In this document: positions 1-13,200 of the stretch, in pieces
How positions within the stretch are numbered: the first letter of the stretch is position 1
Layout of the letters: the number at the start of each line of letters is the position of its first letter
NCBI RefSeq assembly: GCF_965638725.1
Contig: NC_134949.1
Span: 44,916,151-44,980,150, forward strand
Direction of reading: 5' to 3'
DNA from: Aptenodytes patagonicus
Lineage: Eukaryota > Chordata > Aves > Sphenisciformes > Spheniscidae
Length of the DNA: 64,000 nt
Notes under the pieces: model-generated
What the model was told of the DNA's origin: nothing
The model's database searches: none
The model's input: only the letters and a program-made list of their open reading frames with translations
Program-made: the position numbers and the translations under genes

Positions 1-1160
1 GCTTCAGATAGAGATTAAGAGATCTAAATGAGGGCGTCTGCATTTGAGGTAGGTTCAAAGTTCTTGGTATACTCAGTGGTGGTCTAACCTACCCAGTCAA
101 TGGAGTCTGGAGAGGTTATTTAGTTCACCAGACAGTATATAGCTACTTTCAGGGTGACCTAAATACCGATATATTAATGTGGAACTGAATCCCATCCTTA
201 GAGTATAAATATACAATTGTTTATCTATTAAAACGCCCGTAATAAAACAGCTTCCATGTTGTTGTTCCTCTGTTGTACCATTCATTAGTGTTCAGGCAGT
301 TTCTTTGCACTGTTAGCTTTTAGGGGAAGGAGTAGGCCAAGGGTTTCAAATACTGCTGAGTTAACTACTATTCAAACAATGAGCAGTCAGAAGAAAAATA
401 TTTGCAGTGTAACACAGTCACTTTGTTAGCCTTATAAAACACAGAAATTGTGTTGTGTGTTCTTAACCAATGTTTATAAGCATAACTGCTTAATTTAGAT
501 CAGTGGAGTGTTCCTGCATTAACTCTTGTCCTATTACAGTCTTTGGGTAATTTCAATTAATTAAATTGTCTTCCAGTAAGTTTGGAGCTTAGTGATTTTT
601 ACTTCAGGTGGTTCCACATTTTGGTCTTTTCCTTTTCCTAGTACTTGCACCCAGGCTTTTGTCACTGTTTTTGCCAACTTCTAGCAGCTAGACAGTTAGT
701 ATGTGGTCTTTTTTCAGAGTCCCAGTAAGCCTCCTCCAGTCAGACAGGCAAATATTCTCTTATGAGAGTCATCCCAGGAGGCAGTTGCTCTCTGTTATCT
801 TACAGAAATGTGCTTTACAACAAAGCCGAGATTTAAAAAACCATGTTTTACCAAAAGCTGTGATTTTAGTTGTCTTTGGTGCTTGTTACCGGCTTGAGTC
901 ACTCTGAAGTAGGAAAAATATTAAATGATTGCCGTGTGGTGTTTTCTGAAAATTTAAACTTGTTCTAAGGCAACTAAAAGCACTTTTGAAAATCTTGGGT
1001 TTTTTTTCAGTTCCAAGTATAATTGAGATGCTTAAGAAACACAATAAAAATTTACAAAAAATGTCATTATTTTTAGAATAGTTTATTAAGAGAAATATAA
1101 GCTGGAAAATTCAAAGGAAATTTGAGTAAATTCTCATACCTGTCTTTTCCCCCCATTTAG
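1..1160 (+). other. OTOGL: OTOGL intron, 3' part
   Basis: Unique-looking AT-rich sequence upstream of exon A. I see no cysteine-rich translation with splice sites, so I treat it as intron. The preceding intron must be phase 1. Confidence 0.6.
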
Positions 1161-1265
1161 TTTGTGATGAAAATCTCTGTTCTGAGCCTCCTATGAATTG
1201 CACAGATGACATGATACTTGTGAAGGAAAAACCACCTGGGCAGTGTTGTCCAGAATGGCACTGTG
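1161..1265 (+). CDS. OTOGL: OTOGL exon A (first in window)
   Basis: Acceptor CCCCATTTAG, donor GTGTG|GTAATT. Enters and leaves in phase 1. Encodes [13 protein letters not shown], then G-Q-C-C-P-E-W-H-C, a VWC-like cysteine pattern. The leading two bases complete a codon begun in an exon outside the window. Confidence 0.88.
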
Positions 1266-4200
1266 GTAATTATAACTTTACTCCTTAGTCACTGCTGTTA
1301 ACAAAAGCTAACAATTAGCTAACTGACTAATACGCTTTTCTCGTTCTCTTCTCAGAATGTAGCTGTGAAAACGCTACTATGCTGACCTGTAAATTGGTAA
1401 GCACTGTCCTTTAGATATTTTTATTAATAGTGTTCAGCCCTCTTACCGCTCCCTTTCCATTCCTTGTTTCAATTAGTTGTAAAGGGTGGTAAGGCTGAAC
1501 AGGGACAGGCTGGGACTCTGCCTTCCAGTCCCCAGCTCAAGCATGTAACTCCATGAAGTTTCTGCACAGTGTTGGCGACTATTCCTGGGGGAAATTCCAC
1601 TTTATGTGTTTTAAGATGTCAAAAGAAGAAAAGCAACTGTAATATTATTCTGTTCAATGTTGACTTGAAACAATAACTGGGAAGTTTTCCCACTTAAATA
1701 ATTCCTAATTGTTTTTAATAATTAATGAGGAATGAGCTTTATGATCATATGTATCATCTGGAGGAATGTGTTATTTTGTTAATCATTTATGCTTTTGATT
1801 AAAATGATTTAACATTACTGAATTTAACTGGTATGAGAAGTCATAAATATTTTGCTCCTCACATACTCTCTTGTAATAGGGACTGTGATCTGGAGAATAA
1901 TTATGAGTGAATGTTTGAACTCCCATTATTACCATAGCGATATTTTCCCTATCAAATGCCTGTAGCTTGTCCTTCTCTTCCCCATCTGTGAAGACTGCGT
2001 AATGTAAAATCTAAACAGGAGCTGCAAATTTGAATAGTTTTCATCTATTTTTTGGAAGAAAATTCATAGAAGGCAGTCTTTTGCTAATGTCTTTATTATT
2101 GAAATAACTTTGTATCTCAGGAAAAATTGCTGTTTAGCCACTTTGCTGTTTATATGCATTTCTAGAGAAAATAACATGCTTTGCTCCTGTTTAAAGAGAT
2201 AAATACATTGAACAACTCTGAATGTACTACTGTTTCTTGAGTACATTGCAATTTTTCTCTTTTATGAAAGCAGGGGTGGAAGTAATGAAAGTACTATTTT
2301 ACATTTTTAGAGAAAAACTGTCTGTTTAGCACTACATTTAATTGTGCATGACTTTGCAAACTCTTTTATCTTTCTATACTCAGGGAGAAGTTAAAAAAAT
2401 ACATAATAGCATTTCCAGTGCTTGTGGATGCACTCACTACATTTGTGGTAACTTTTTCATATTCCTATCATCTGTTTTGTTTTAGTTTTTAGTAAAAAGG
2501 GCATGCAAAGAACCATAATAACCTTCTCAAATGTAACCACTCTTTTATCTTGATTTCACGGGTGTCTACCTAGTTATGCAGTTATGCTTTCTTTTCTGAA
2601 TATGATGCTTTGTCTGCTAACCCATCCATTTTGTGTCTGTTCTGGCGGGGCATAAGAGGGTCATGAAACTGCCCATGCTTTCAGAGACAGGTACTGTCTC
2701 TCTGGTAAGAGGCAGATAGGAAGCAGGTTGTGAACCTTAGCTGAGTGTGAGCGGTGCGACTGCTCCTAGTCCACTATCGAGCACAAATGAGATGACATCT
2801 CACACCACAGCAACAGACCTGTCCAGCCAGCACAAGGGTAGGTGCCCAGTCTTAAGATCAGACCTCTGCTCCCTTCCCTCACTCAGCTACCCCGTGTAGA
2901 CTAGATTTCAGCTGTACTGTGCATGGGGGTGCTTGAGGCATGCTGCAATCCTGACTGCAGCCCAGGCTAAACTGCCTCCGGGAGCAAAGCACACACAGTA
3001 CAGCTTGAGCATATTACTGTCCCACAGGTAATAGTAGACATATTATTTTAATTGACAGAAAGGCTACATTTTGTGATGTACAGAATAATTCCTATAGTGT
3101 ACTTACCCCAATGTTAAATATTATAACTCTTTAAAAAATAAGAACAACAGATTTTTTTTTTTTACTTCCATAGAATAAACACTATCAATTTTAGGCAGTT
3201 TTGCATGTTGTAGCATTTTCTTAAGCTGAATTATACCTCCTCCCCCCCTTGTTTGGTAATTAAAACCACAAACTAATCAAATCTAAAAGTTAGAAAACTT
3301 TTGCAGAGCATAGGACTTTGCCCTACTTTTGTCTTCACAGCGATTCTGTTAATTTGTTTGATGAATTTTTCTTTCCCCTGGTAACATTTATTTATTTTGG
3401 TATTAGAGAAGGATGATGTGTGCATCTTCCAGGAGGTCACAGTACTGAATCCTGGACAGTCAGTGATTCAGTACTTGGATGGAGACCTTTGTTACACTAT
3501 ACGGTGTTTACAAGAAAAAGATCAGAACACAGGATACAATGCCATGCATTTTACAATGGTGAACTGTTCCCAGCAATGTGAAGCTGTGAGTATTCTTAAA
3601 ATACGGGAATGATGCAATTTGTAAGCACAACTACACCATTAGGATAAAAGCCAAAGTGAAGACTTTTGCTAGTCCTGTTTGCTCAGCAAGAACTTGAGAA
3701 CTTAACAGTGATGATGTGTATCTTGTATCTCCAGGATTATTTTGAGAGGCAATTTCTAGTAGCATAAACATCATCCATCCATCCATCCATCCATCCATCC
3801 ATCCATCCATCCATCCATCCGTATATTGTTTCTCTCGGCATTTTTAGTTTCAGAAATCAATGAATTTTCATATACTGTATGTTTAAAAAATACTTTTTTC
3901 TTTTTTTGCTTTACTTCCTTTCCAGCATCAAATATATATGCCTTCCTCCAGTCACCATACTTGTTGTGGTACCTGTCAAAACGTGTCCTGCTCTTTTCGT
4001 ACTGAGAATGGAACACTAATTGTGTATGAGGTAAATGCCTCTGGACAGAGATAGAAAATAACTATAACGATACGATAAACAAGTGTCTGACAGTCACTTC
4101 TTAGTTAACTCATGCTGTGAGTCTTGCTTCATACCTCCTTACTGGTGGTTACGTACTTAGGGACTATTTATGGTATATGATAGGAAAAAAGTGTGTTTAT

Positions 4201-7200
4201 TTAAAGACCTGCTATTTCACACTAGGTGAATTCCTTATTTTATTTTATTGGTTGTAATATTTTCTACAAAGATATGCGAATGTCATTATTTACTTAACTC
4301 TGGATACGCTCTAAGTGCAGGGTAGGGTTCAAATTGTAACTCTAAATCATATACTGTGATTTAGATGAGTTGGGAGCTTCCGACTCAACATCAGGACTCT
4401 TATGTCCCCCTCTTCCAAGGGCCATACTTCTCCTCATTCCGGTTTCTACAGAAAGGAAGTGTGCAACCTGAAGCACTGGGGTTCAGGATCCTGATGGTGT
4501 GTTCCAGCATCCACATAACAAGGAAATTTAGACGTGGCCATGACTTGGTTCATGCTTCCCATTGCTCTTGAAGCAAAAGAAACTATCGGACTTTTTTTCT
4601 GGCACAGAGCCCTTTTGTTCTGAATTAGGACACCCATGCTGAGCAGCATGCTGGAGAGTAGAGCTGCCTACGGGTGGTCTGCAACAAACTTTCCACTCCA
4701 GTAGGTAATACAGCATAAGGGCACCACTTTTACAGACATTTGGGGTTGGAGATAAAGCTGAAATGTTTTGTCTTTCCTGACAATGGTTTTGTTCTATATA
4801 TTCAGGAAGGAAGCACCTGGAGCTCCAACTGCACCAACTACAAGTGTGCAAAGACTGCTGTGGGGGCCATCATACTGGGATCGAGTGTTGTCTGCCCCCC
4901 TTTTAATGACACTGAGTGTACAAAGGTTTGTACTTTGGGTGAGGTAAGTGACAGTAACTGATCTGGAGTTTGGCTTACACTTGACAACGCAGGCATACCT
5001 CATGCTCTTTCTTTAAACTAAAAAAGTGGTAGGTAAAAACATGTAAGTGAGCAATTCACAGTCTTGTTTTCTGTGTTCCTGTTTGCTTTTTGACTGACAA
5101 AATGTCTGTGAGGAGTATGAATGTTTTGGGTCTTAATGATGAGTGATTTTAAAGTATTGTGGAATTGGAATCACGCTTGAGATACCACTATATAAAGTGC
5201 TAATCACTATGTCTTACTTTAGTTTGGAATAACACTTTGCCAAGTTTGTAGTACACATACAGTAAATAAATTGGATCAAGCAATTCAGAAATGCCGCATA
5301 TAAAAGTGGGCTATATTAAAAATTCCTTAAGCTGTGCAAAGATTAGAAAGATGACAGAGTATATATAAACTTTATTATCTCTTAAACTAAACTTTGTATA
5401 GCGTAACAAAAAATATCTATCATACAAGAAAGGGTATCTACCTACATCATATATCTAAAAATGTAAATTTGGCATACCCGTATAAATCGGTTTGAAGAAT
5501 GTGGATGCTTCATGTATATTACATGTTTGTTTACAATTTTGATTCCTAATTTAATACTTCTCCAACTTTATAATACTTCTTATAATTCTTGCACTTTCAG
5601 TACACCATATATTTAACATAAGCTACAAATAAATATACATGTAGAGAGGGTAAGTACCATTTCTGCCTTGACTAGAGATTATAAATTTAGCACAAGTCCT
5701 ACTTATCCATTGCGTTTGTTTAAAAAAGTCCTTATTTCTTTCAATTCTGAAGAAGGAATTCTATCTAAAATTAACGCCTGTTCTACTTTGACTTTATGCT
5801 TGAGTTTCGTCCTTGGAACCCTTTTGTCACTGTCTATTAGGATCTTTCCTTAGTAATAACAGTTAAGTTTTTAAAGAAAGGAGCCCTAAAATTAACTTCC
5901 TGAATCAGTCTGACCTGTTTTTCAGAGATGCTGAGCATAGACTTGAACCAGTAGCTGAGGAGAAAGTTCTTCTGACAGGCAGCTCGGGATAATTCAGGAA
6001 TATGGATTTAAAAGGCTGAGTTTAAGTGCTCATTTAAGAAGTTCTTGAACAACTCGTTCAGTAATTTTTCTGTAATGAGATAAAAAACGCATGCTAGCAT
6101 GAAAAGACGGAAGCTAAAAAATGTCTTTTGTCTGTTGTTATTGTAAGAGTGCTATTTATGTTCAGTTGCCTGCTTGATATGCAGTTCTAGGCTATGCAGT
6201 AAAATTGTGGGCGCGTGTTTCTTGCTTGCACCCATTCTGACAGATTCTGACACCCTCTCCCCCCCCGCCCCCACTCTCTTTTAAATTCAAAAGGATGTTT
6301 TCTTCACTTTCATACATTTTTACTTTCTAGCTAACAAGCAACTTTAGAAGAAATCAATAACAAAGACTATAATTGAGAAAAAGAATTGAGCACACCAATG
6401 GTTCTGAAATTCTGCAGTTAACGTTCTCTTTCAAAAATGTGTAACTATACATATATATATTTAATGTTGTAAAGAGCTACTTATTAAGTATTAATTTTCT
6501 CCTCGGCATATGATCAGTGTAAATCCTTTTACATCATCAGCAAAGTTGTATACATGAATTTTAAAAACTATCTTAATAAATCTCAGTGGTGGGGAAATAG
6601 ATGGTAGTGGATGATATAAAAAGATGCTTATAGAAACTAAATGGCTTATTCAAAGGAGACTAGATCAGATCAGATAAGCAGTGACGAGTTCATTTTCAAT
6701 GTCAAAGGCTGTAAAGAATTTGTGAACCAAACCTTCAGCTGATCATAACTGTGTAATTCTCTTGATTTCAGCGATACTATTTTTTATTAGTTGGATACCT
6801 TCAAAACATGGAATGTCTTGAGATACAATTCACCTTTGCGTTGGGCACAGTCTTTTTTGATATATTCTCCTTTTATTTTCCTAGAATGGAGGAATTGTGC
6901 AGACATATAACGATGGCTGCTGCAAGACCTGTAAGTGATGAAGGCTGCAATATGTGCTAGTTTGGCTTTGGTTTTGCAGGGCTTGTTTTTTAACCTCAGT
7001 TGCTGGGACATAAAGAAGGAAAAAGCATGCAGTCCCCCCACAAATCACATAAAATTGTTATAGTTACCTAACTACTCCTATTAAAAGGTCTTGCTTCATT
7101 TGGCTGCTGACTTGGTGATTCTTAGCATTATTGTTCTGGAGTATAACCAAATCTCTCCAAATACAACCTGTGGAAGATGAAAAGTTATCTATCTCGATTA

Positions 7201-10200
7201 AAACAATGAAAACATACTCTTTATTGCTAAGCTGACTCTAAAATACTGCCTGTATGATTTTCACCATAGAAGATACGGATTTTGCCCCCCTAAAATTGAT
7301 TCCTTATTCGATGATGTTTTGAAATACGTCTCCAAACTTACCAATTTATTCTGTACCACTAGTATGTATTTTCTAGGGCCAAAATACTGGAATTTTTTTT
7401 TTTTAAATCCCAAATGAGGAAAAGTTATAGTAATACTGATGTTAGCAACCCTTATATAAAATTGACTTTTTAATATCTGGGAATACATTCACATTTTCTG
7501 AGTGTGTAACTTCAAAATATGATGAATTGTGATGCAAGCTTATATAAAGGTTTCATAATTTATGCAATTTTAAAAGTCAATTGAGAACAAACTGATGTTC
7601 TCTGCAGTTTTGCCTAGGAAAGGTTTTATTACCAAGATATATAATTACATATACATAAAAATAAAACACTGTTGTGTAAAACTAATTGTGTAGAGCAAGA
7701 ACTTGTTGAATGCCACAGAAAATCCTCCGCCCTCTTTTTTGGCCTATTTTGTGTTCAACATTAGAGTTATATCTATAACATATATATATATAAAAAACAT
7801 ATACATAAGCAAATTAGTCTTTGGAATTTTTTTAGACTAACCTTTACTTAGTAATATTGAATAGGAAGTCACAGACTTATAACCATATATTGCACAGTTA
7901 TTAAATAAAATTCAGAAGTGCAATGTATTGTAAATAATTTGGCGATATAAAGGGAAATATTCATATTTATCAAATACAGAAAAATACTAAATTTTCCAAG
8001 TTATACAAAGCTTTGAAAGTGAACTGCAAGTATTGCTGTTCTAGTGTATCCAAAACATAGAAAATAAAAGCTATTTTAATGCAACAGAATACTTTTTTTT
8101 TTGAATGAGAATCAGCAGAGAAAAGTAACACACCAGAATTGTGCTAAAATCTTATTAATCAATACTCTTTCTCTAATGAGATAAGCTATGTTGAAAAATA
8201 TTTAACTAAACCCCCCCAAATTAGGTTGGCTTTATTTAGAAAATTATTCTAAAGAATTAATGGCTACTGGTTTTCCGTTGACCGGGAAGATTTATAAATT
8301 TGGCCGTATTGTGTGGCCTCAGGAAAGGCATCGTTATACTTCAGAAATACTTGCTGAGGTGGCTGCTAAAAAACCCGATATAGTTCATACAATTACACGC
8401 TATTTTATTGTTATTTTGTTTTATTTTTAACTAAAAGCATGTGCCCTGTGGTGAAGCAGTTAAAAAGAGTACTTATAAATAGAGCTTGCAACACCTTGGG
8501 GTTTTAATGGGAACAAATAATCTTTCTGAAAGAGCTTGATTCAATGCATGCAAAGTGAGTGCATATATTTAATTCTTACCTTGCCATAGAGAGACTCATT
8601 GCAAAAGTTTGGTTTACAAGGAAGCATCATTCCAGTTTTGTGTTAACCAGGAGAGTAATAAAGTTTAGGCCATCTTTAGTGAGACTTGAAGCAGCTGCAG
8701 AGTTTCTAAATTTGGAAGACTAACAGGAAAGCTCATCATCTTTTGCTGAAAGAAAAATAGCATTTGGCAGTGTAAGAATTAATGAAATGTCATTTATGTA
8801 AAAATGTTTTTATTTCATGAGAAACTTATATTCCTAATGATTCTGCCAGGTTCTGGATTGGGTCTATTACCCTTTGCCATTAGTCCAGTAGTGCCTACTG
8901 ATAGTATTAATTGTGAACCAGGTATTACTTTTAATAATGTATTTTCTTTTTTTAATAATAGTGTAAGCACTGCTTGATATACGTGTATAGCTGTCATCAC
9001 CATTAAATATTACCACGCAGTTAATGGTATTGGGCCTGATACTGAGAGATGCTGATCCCCTGTTGGCCTCCCAGATCAGTGGTTTTCTAAAGCCTGGTTA
9101 GGGTCCACTGCTCAGCACCTGTCAGAATTAGGTTCATCCATTTATGGTATATGCTGCTGATGGTTCTTCCTCCTGTTCATTTCTGACATTGATTTTAATA
9201 CATGAACTTACTGTACAAGGTAGTTGTAATAAGAAATGTTACTTTAAATGACATCATCATCCTGAATGCTGTTACCAAGAGATTCTAAATCTGATCCCAG
9301 GTCTCTGAATTTAATGACTGAACTGTTTTTGCCTTAAAATAGAGCAAGAGTGTGCATTACTGTCCGGTCTCACCTCTGCAGATATGGATCCATGCTGTAT
9401 TTCTTCTTTGTCACAAATAACATGTTTTACAAAATTATGAAAATGTCGGGGGGGAAAAAACATACAATTCAACCACGCATTAATAAATACTCTTTACACC
9501 AGAAATTACAGAATGTTACAGAACTGTTGCATTATGATCATAATTCTTTGGTTTTAAGGATAGGTAAGTCACAGAAACTCCTTACTCAAATAAGGAGTGA
9601 GTAAAAAAAGCACCCCTGGTACTGAATGCAGATCTTCTTGACCGTTGAAGGTGGGAGAGAGAAAAGTATAGCAGCAGAGTTTTCATTAGACCTCAGCACC
9701 TTATGCGCTGAAACGTCATCTATCTCTCTATATGACTTGTAGAAGTACAAAGATTGCGTTGTCTACACATATTCATGCTGGCAAGCGCTTTCTGATGGAA
9801 ATATCACAGGACTTCTTTTTCTTAAGTGTTGCTGAGGAAGGAAAACCAAGATGCTGTAGGCTAACAGCTTCGATCGTACAGTGATCTGCTAGTTCAGTAA
9901 CAGAATCTTGTTTGATCCTGCAACGCATAGATTAAAATCTAGCTGTACTCTGCAGCCAGCCTAATTTTTAAATACCCGCTGGAGCTGTGGTTGTGGAATA
10001 TCTTGGTTACTCAGAGCTCATTTATCTTATAAAAGTGCTTACAAGCTTCTGGGGAACAGAAAAGGTGTTCTTTTTGTGTACACCCAACCGTGAAGGCATG
10101 TGCTGAAGGTGGAGAAACTCTGCTGGATAATGCTTATTATTTTATATGCTGGATGTCCAGAATGGTTGTGTAGTAAAAGTAATAGACGATTTTGATGGGT

Positions 10201-13200
10201 AGTGAAATACGAGATCTAAATAACTGCTGTTACACAGATAGTAATAACAGTCTGATATGGAGTGCAGCATGAAAGATTGTACATTTAATTGTTTCAGTAT
10301 TATATTATGATTTTTATGTTAAAAATGGCTTTGCACTGTACAGCTTTATTTTTCAAATAAAAGAAAAAAACCTCCTATCAATATCTCCCAGAATGTACTT
10401 AAAAATGCAGTATTTCCCTAATCCTAGATCCATATGCCAACTCAGCGCTACGTGCTTCAGTTCTGGCGGTAAAAACTGCACTACATTTAGCAAATACATG
10501 CATGTCTCTCAAAGCTTCCTTGAAGGACATCTTTCTCAAAAATATATTGAAATTATATTCTATTTGAATTGTAAACATTCAAAATAGCATCAAGGTTGTA
10601 ATCACATTCACAGATTTACCTTTTCAAATGTTAAGTTCTGAAAATCTTCTAAAATGCAGAATCAAAATCTTATTTACATTCAATATTCCTATTAAAACAG
10701 AATTAATTCCAATACTATTCAAAATTACTTGAGACATATTTTTTCTAATTGCTTGTATTTGCCTTGCCATATGCGCAATTTAAAATCATATTAATATTTT
10801 AATATTTATAAAATCTGTATAGCTTAATGGGCCACCTGATGCCTCATATGTGCCAGCTATAAAAACGATAATTCTGCACAGGAAGTATTTATTAATATAT
10901 GAGGGTTTTTTTCTAAAAAATTATTTAATTATGGAAGTAATAATTTCAGCATGTACATTAATGAAAGCAAAGTATAATTATTACAATTATTTTAATAGTT
11001 TCACTTTTTTAGTAGCAAACACAGTACAAAAAGTGTATTGATTCAGTATGCATTTTCTGTATTTTATCAGGCAAAAAGGAAGAAAGGATTTGCCAGAAAA
11101 TGACGATCAGGACAACCATAAGAAAAAATGACTGTATAAGTCAAAGCCCGGTAAGCATAAAAGACCTGTGTTTGATGCTCGGCCTATGACACACCAAATC
11201 AAGTATTAAGAAGTGGGTTATAGCTATCAACAAGCAACAAAAAATGCTGCTATCTTCTCAAAAGCAGACCTTTGACCCTAGGAATGTTATCCTACTTGTA
11301 AATGGAGTAAAATTAGCTGTTCCTATGGCTGAAAGACTGAGCCCTCCTACCTGGAAAACCATCTGGCTTCAAATGAAAAGTACACAGCATAATTGCTCGT
11401 AACTAACAAAGGCATTGAACTCTTCACCATGAAATAACATCCCACTCTAAAAGAGGAGTAGAAATGCTTCTGCTTAGGATGTGATGCATTCCTCTTTGAA
11501 GACCTTTACTCTCTGGGTGCCTTTCTCTTCCACGTAGCATGTGTCTCCATATCATAAATTCATGATCCCATTTATTTATGGGTCTGCTTAAGACATCTTA
11601 CTTCTCAGCTTTGGTGTAGCCCCATCTACAAAACCCAGGACATCTCCGAGCAGCAAATGTGCTTCTCATGTAGCACTTAAAGGAGAAGCAATCGACACAG
11701 CATCTCGAGACTTCCAAAAGGCCTCTGATAAGATTCTGTTGAAGAACCTAAACAGTCATAAGGAAAGAGGCAAAATATCATCACAGATTGAAAGCTGAGA
11801 ACGTTAATTTCCATCCTGATAGAAGGTCAACAGTGAGATGCCCAAAGTTTAATAGTAGAGTAAGAGTGTGTGGTGTATTTATTTATAGAAGAAGGGCTGG
11901 TAATGAGGGAGTATAAATATGTAGATGAAATCTGTTATTTGCCATAGTTAAGAGGAAAGACTGTGGAGAGCTTCACAGTTACTTCAACAACCTAGATTGA
12001 GGGACAGCAATATGACAAAATAAAGACATGGTATCGACTAAAGCAAAGAATATTAAAAAGAAAGATTTAGTCAAACCTCATAGGTTTTTAAGCAAGCTGA
12101 AGGAGACCTTGCCCTTGCATCCACTTCTGTGAAAACCTCTGTTAAATGCTCCCCTGCAGACAGAAAGGCTAACTAAGAGTTATGACATTTAGGGAATAGG
12201 ATAGGGAGTGGAAACAAACTCATTCTAGTATCCCTTACGAGCCAATGGTGCAGTACTATTGAGGGTGCTCTGTGCACTTATGGTCCCTCTACATTGCTGC
12301 AGAACTAGAGAGGGTTCAGAGAGGAGCAACGAGAATGTTGGCCAGGTCATTCCATGAATGGCACAACAAATGAAGCCGCCTTTTTTATGACTTTCTATCA
12401 TAGATTCTTTATCTTTCCTTCCCCCTCTACGCACCTTCCAAAAAGACCTACCCCATCCCACCTCCATCCGTATTACAACCCCCTTTCCCCAGTATCTTCT
12501 TGTTCCCCATTTCCTTGATGGCTGCCCACCCTTCCCACAGTGCAGATTCCCTCACCCTTCACCCAGAAGTACCTCCAGATTCTCATGTCCTCAAATTCTC
12601 TATTCATATCCTTAGCTCCACTTCCTTTCCTCGCCAGCTCCCCCACTGCAAAACCCCTGGCACTCTATTTCAATCACGTGATTTTGGCCCATCAAATGGT
12701 GGTATCTGCTATGGCTGGTTTGGAACTACATATGTGTTCTTTGGCCACATTAATGCTGTCAAACTTTGGATAGGGCTGAGCTGGATTACATTTAATTAAT
12801 AACGGAGATTATTAGTGTTTAGGAGAAGGCCATTTTTTTTTCCCCGTCAAATTTCAGGAAAGCTGTCAGAGTAACCTTTTGGTCTAACTTGTTTGGATAT
12901 GGCCCATTTGTTCACAGGCTGTTTGGAAGGGAGTGGATCAAAGCAGCTTTCATACGCCTCACGTGCATAAGAAATCAGATTTAAAACTATCACAAAAAGA
13001 ACTAGATCTAGTATGGCTGTTCTCGATTTCCCAGCATATCAACTCTGCTTAAGTTTTAATTAAAAATTATCAATTTATTTTCTGTCAGAGTTATCGGCTA
13101 AGACGACTCTTCACATAACGTAATAGTGAGAGAAAGCTTTGCTCTGCTGAAGTCTGGAGCCCAAATAATTTTATAGCCAGTCTCTGCCCTTGCTGGTTTG

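Noticed and set aside
3771..4016. Minus-strand frame with repeated D-G-W-M
   Set aside because: Translation of the ATCC microsatellite.
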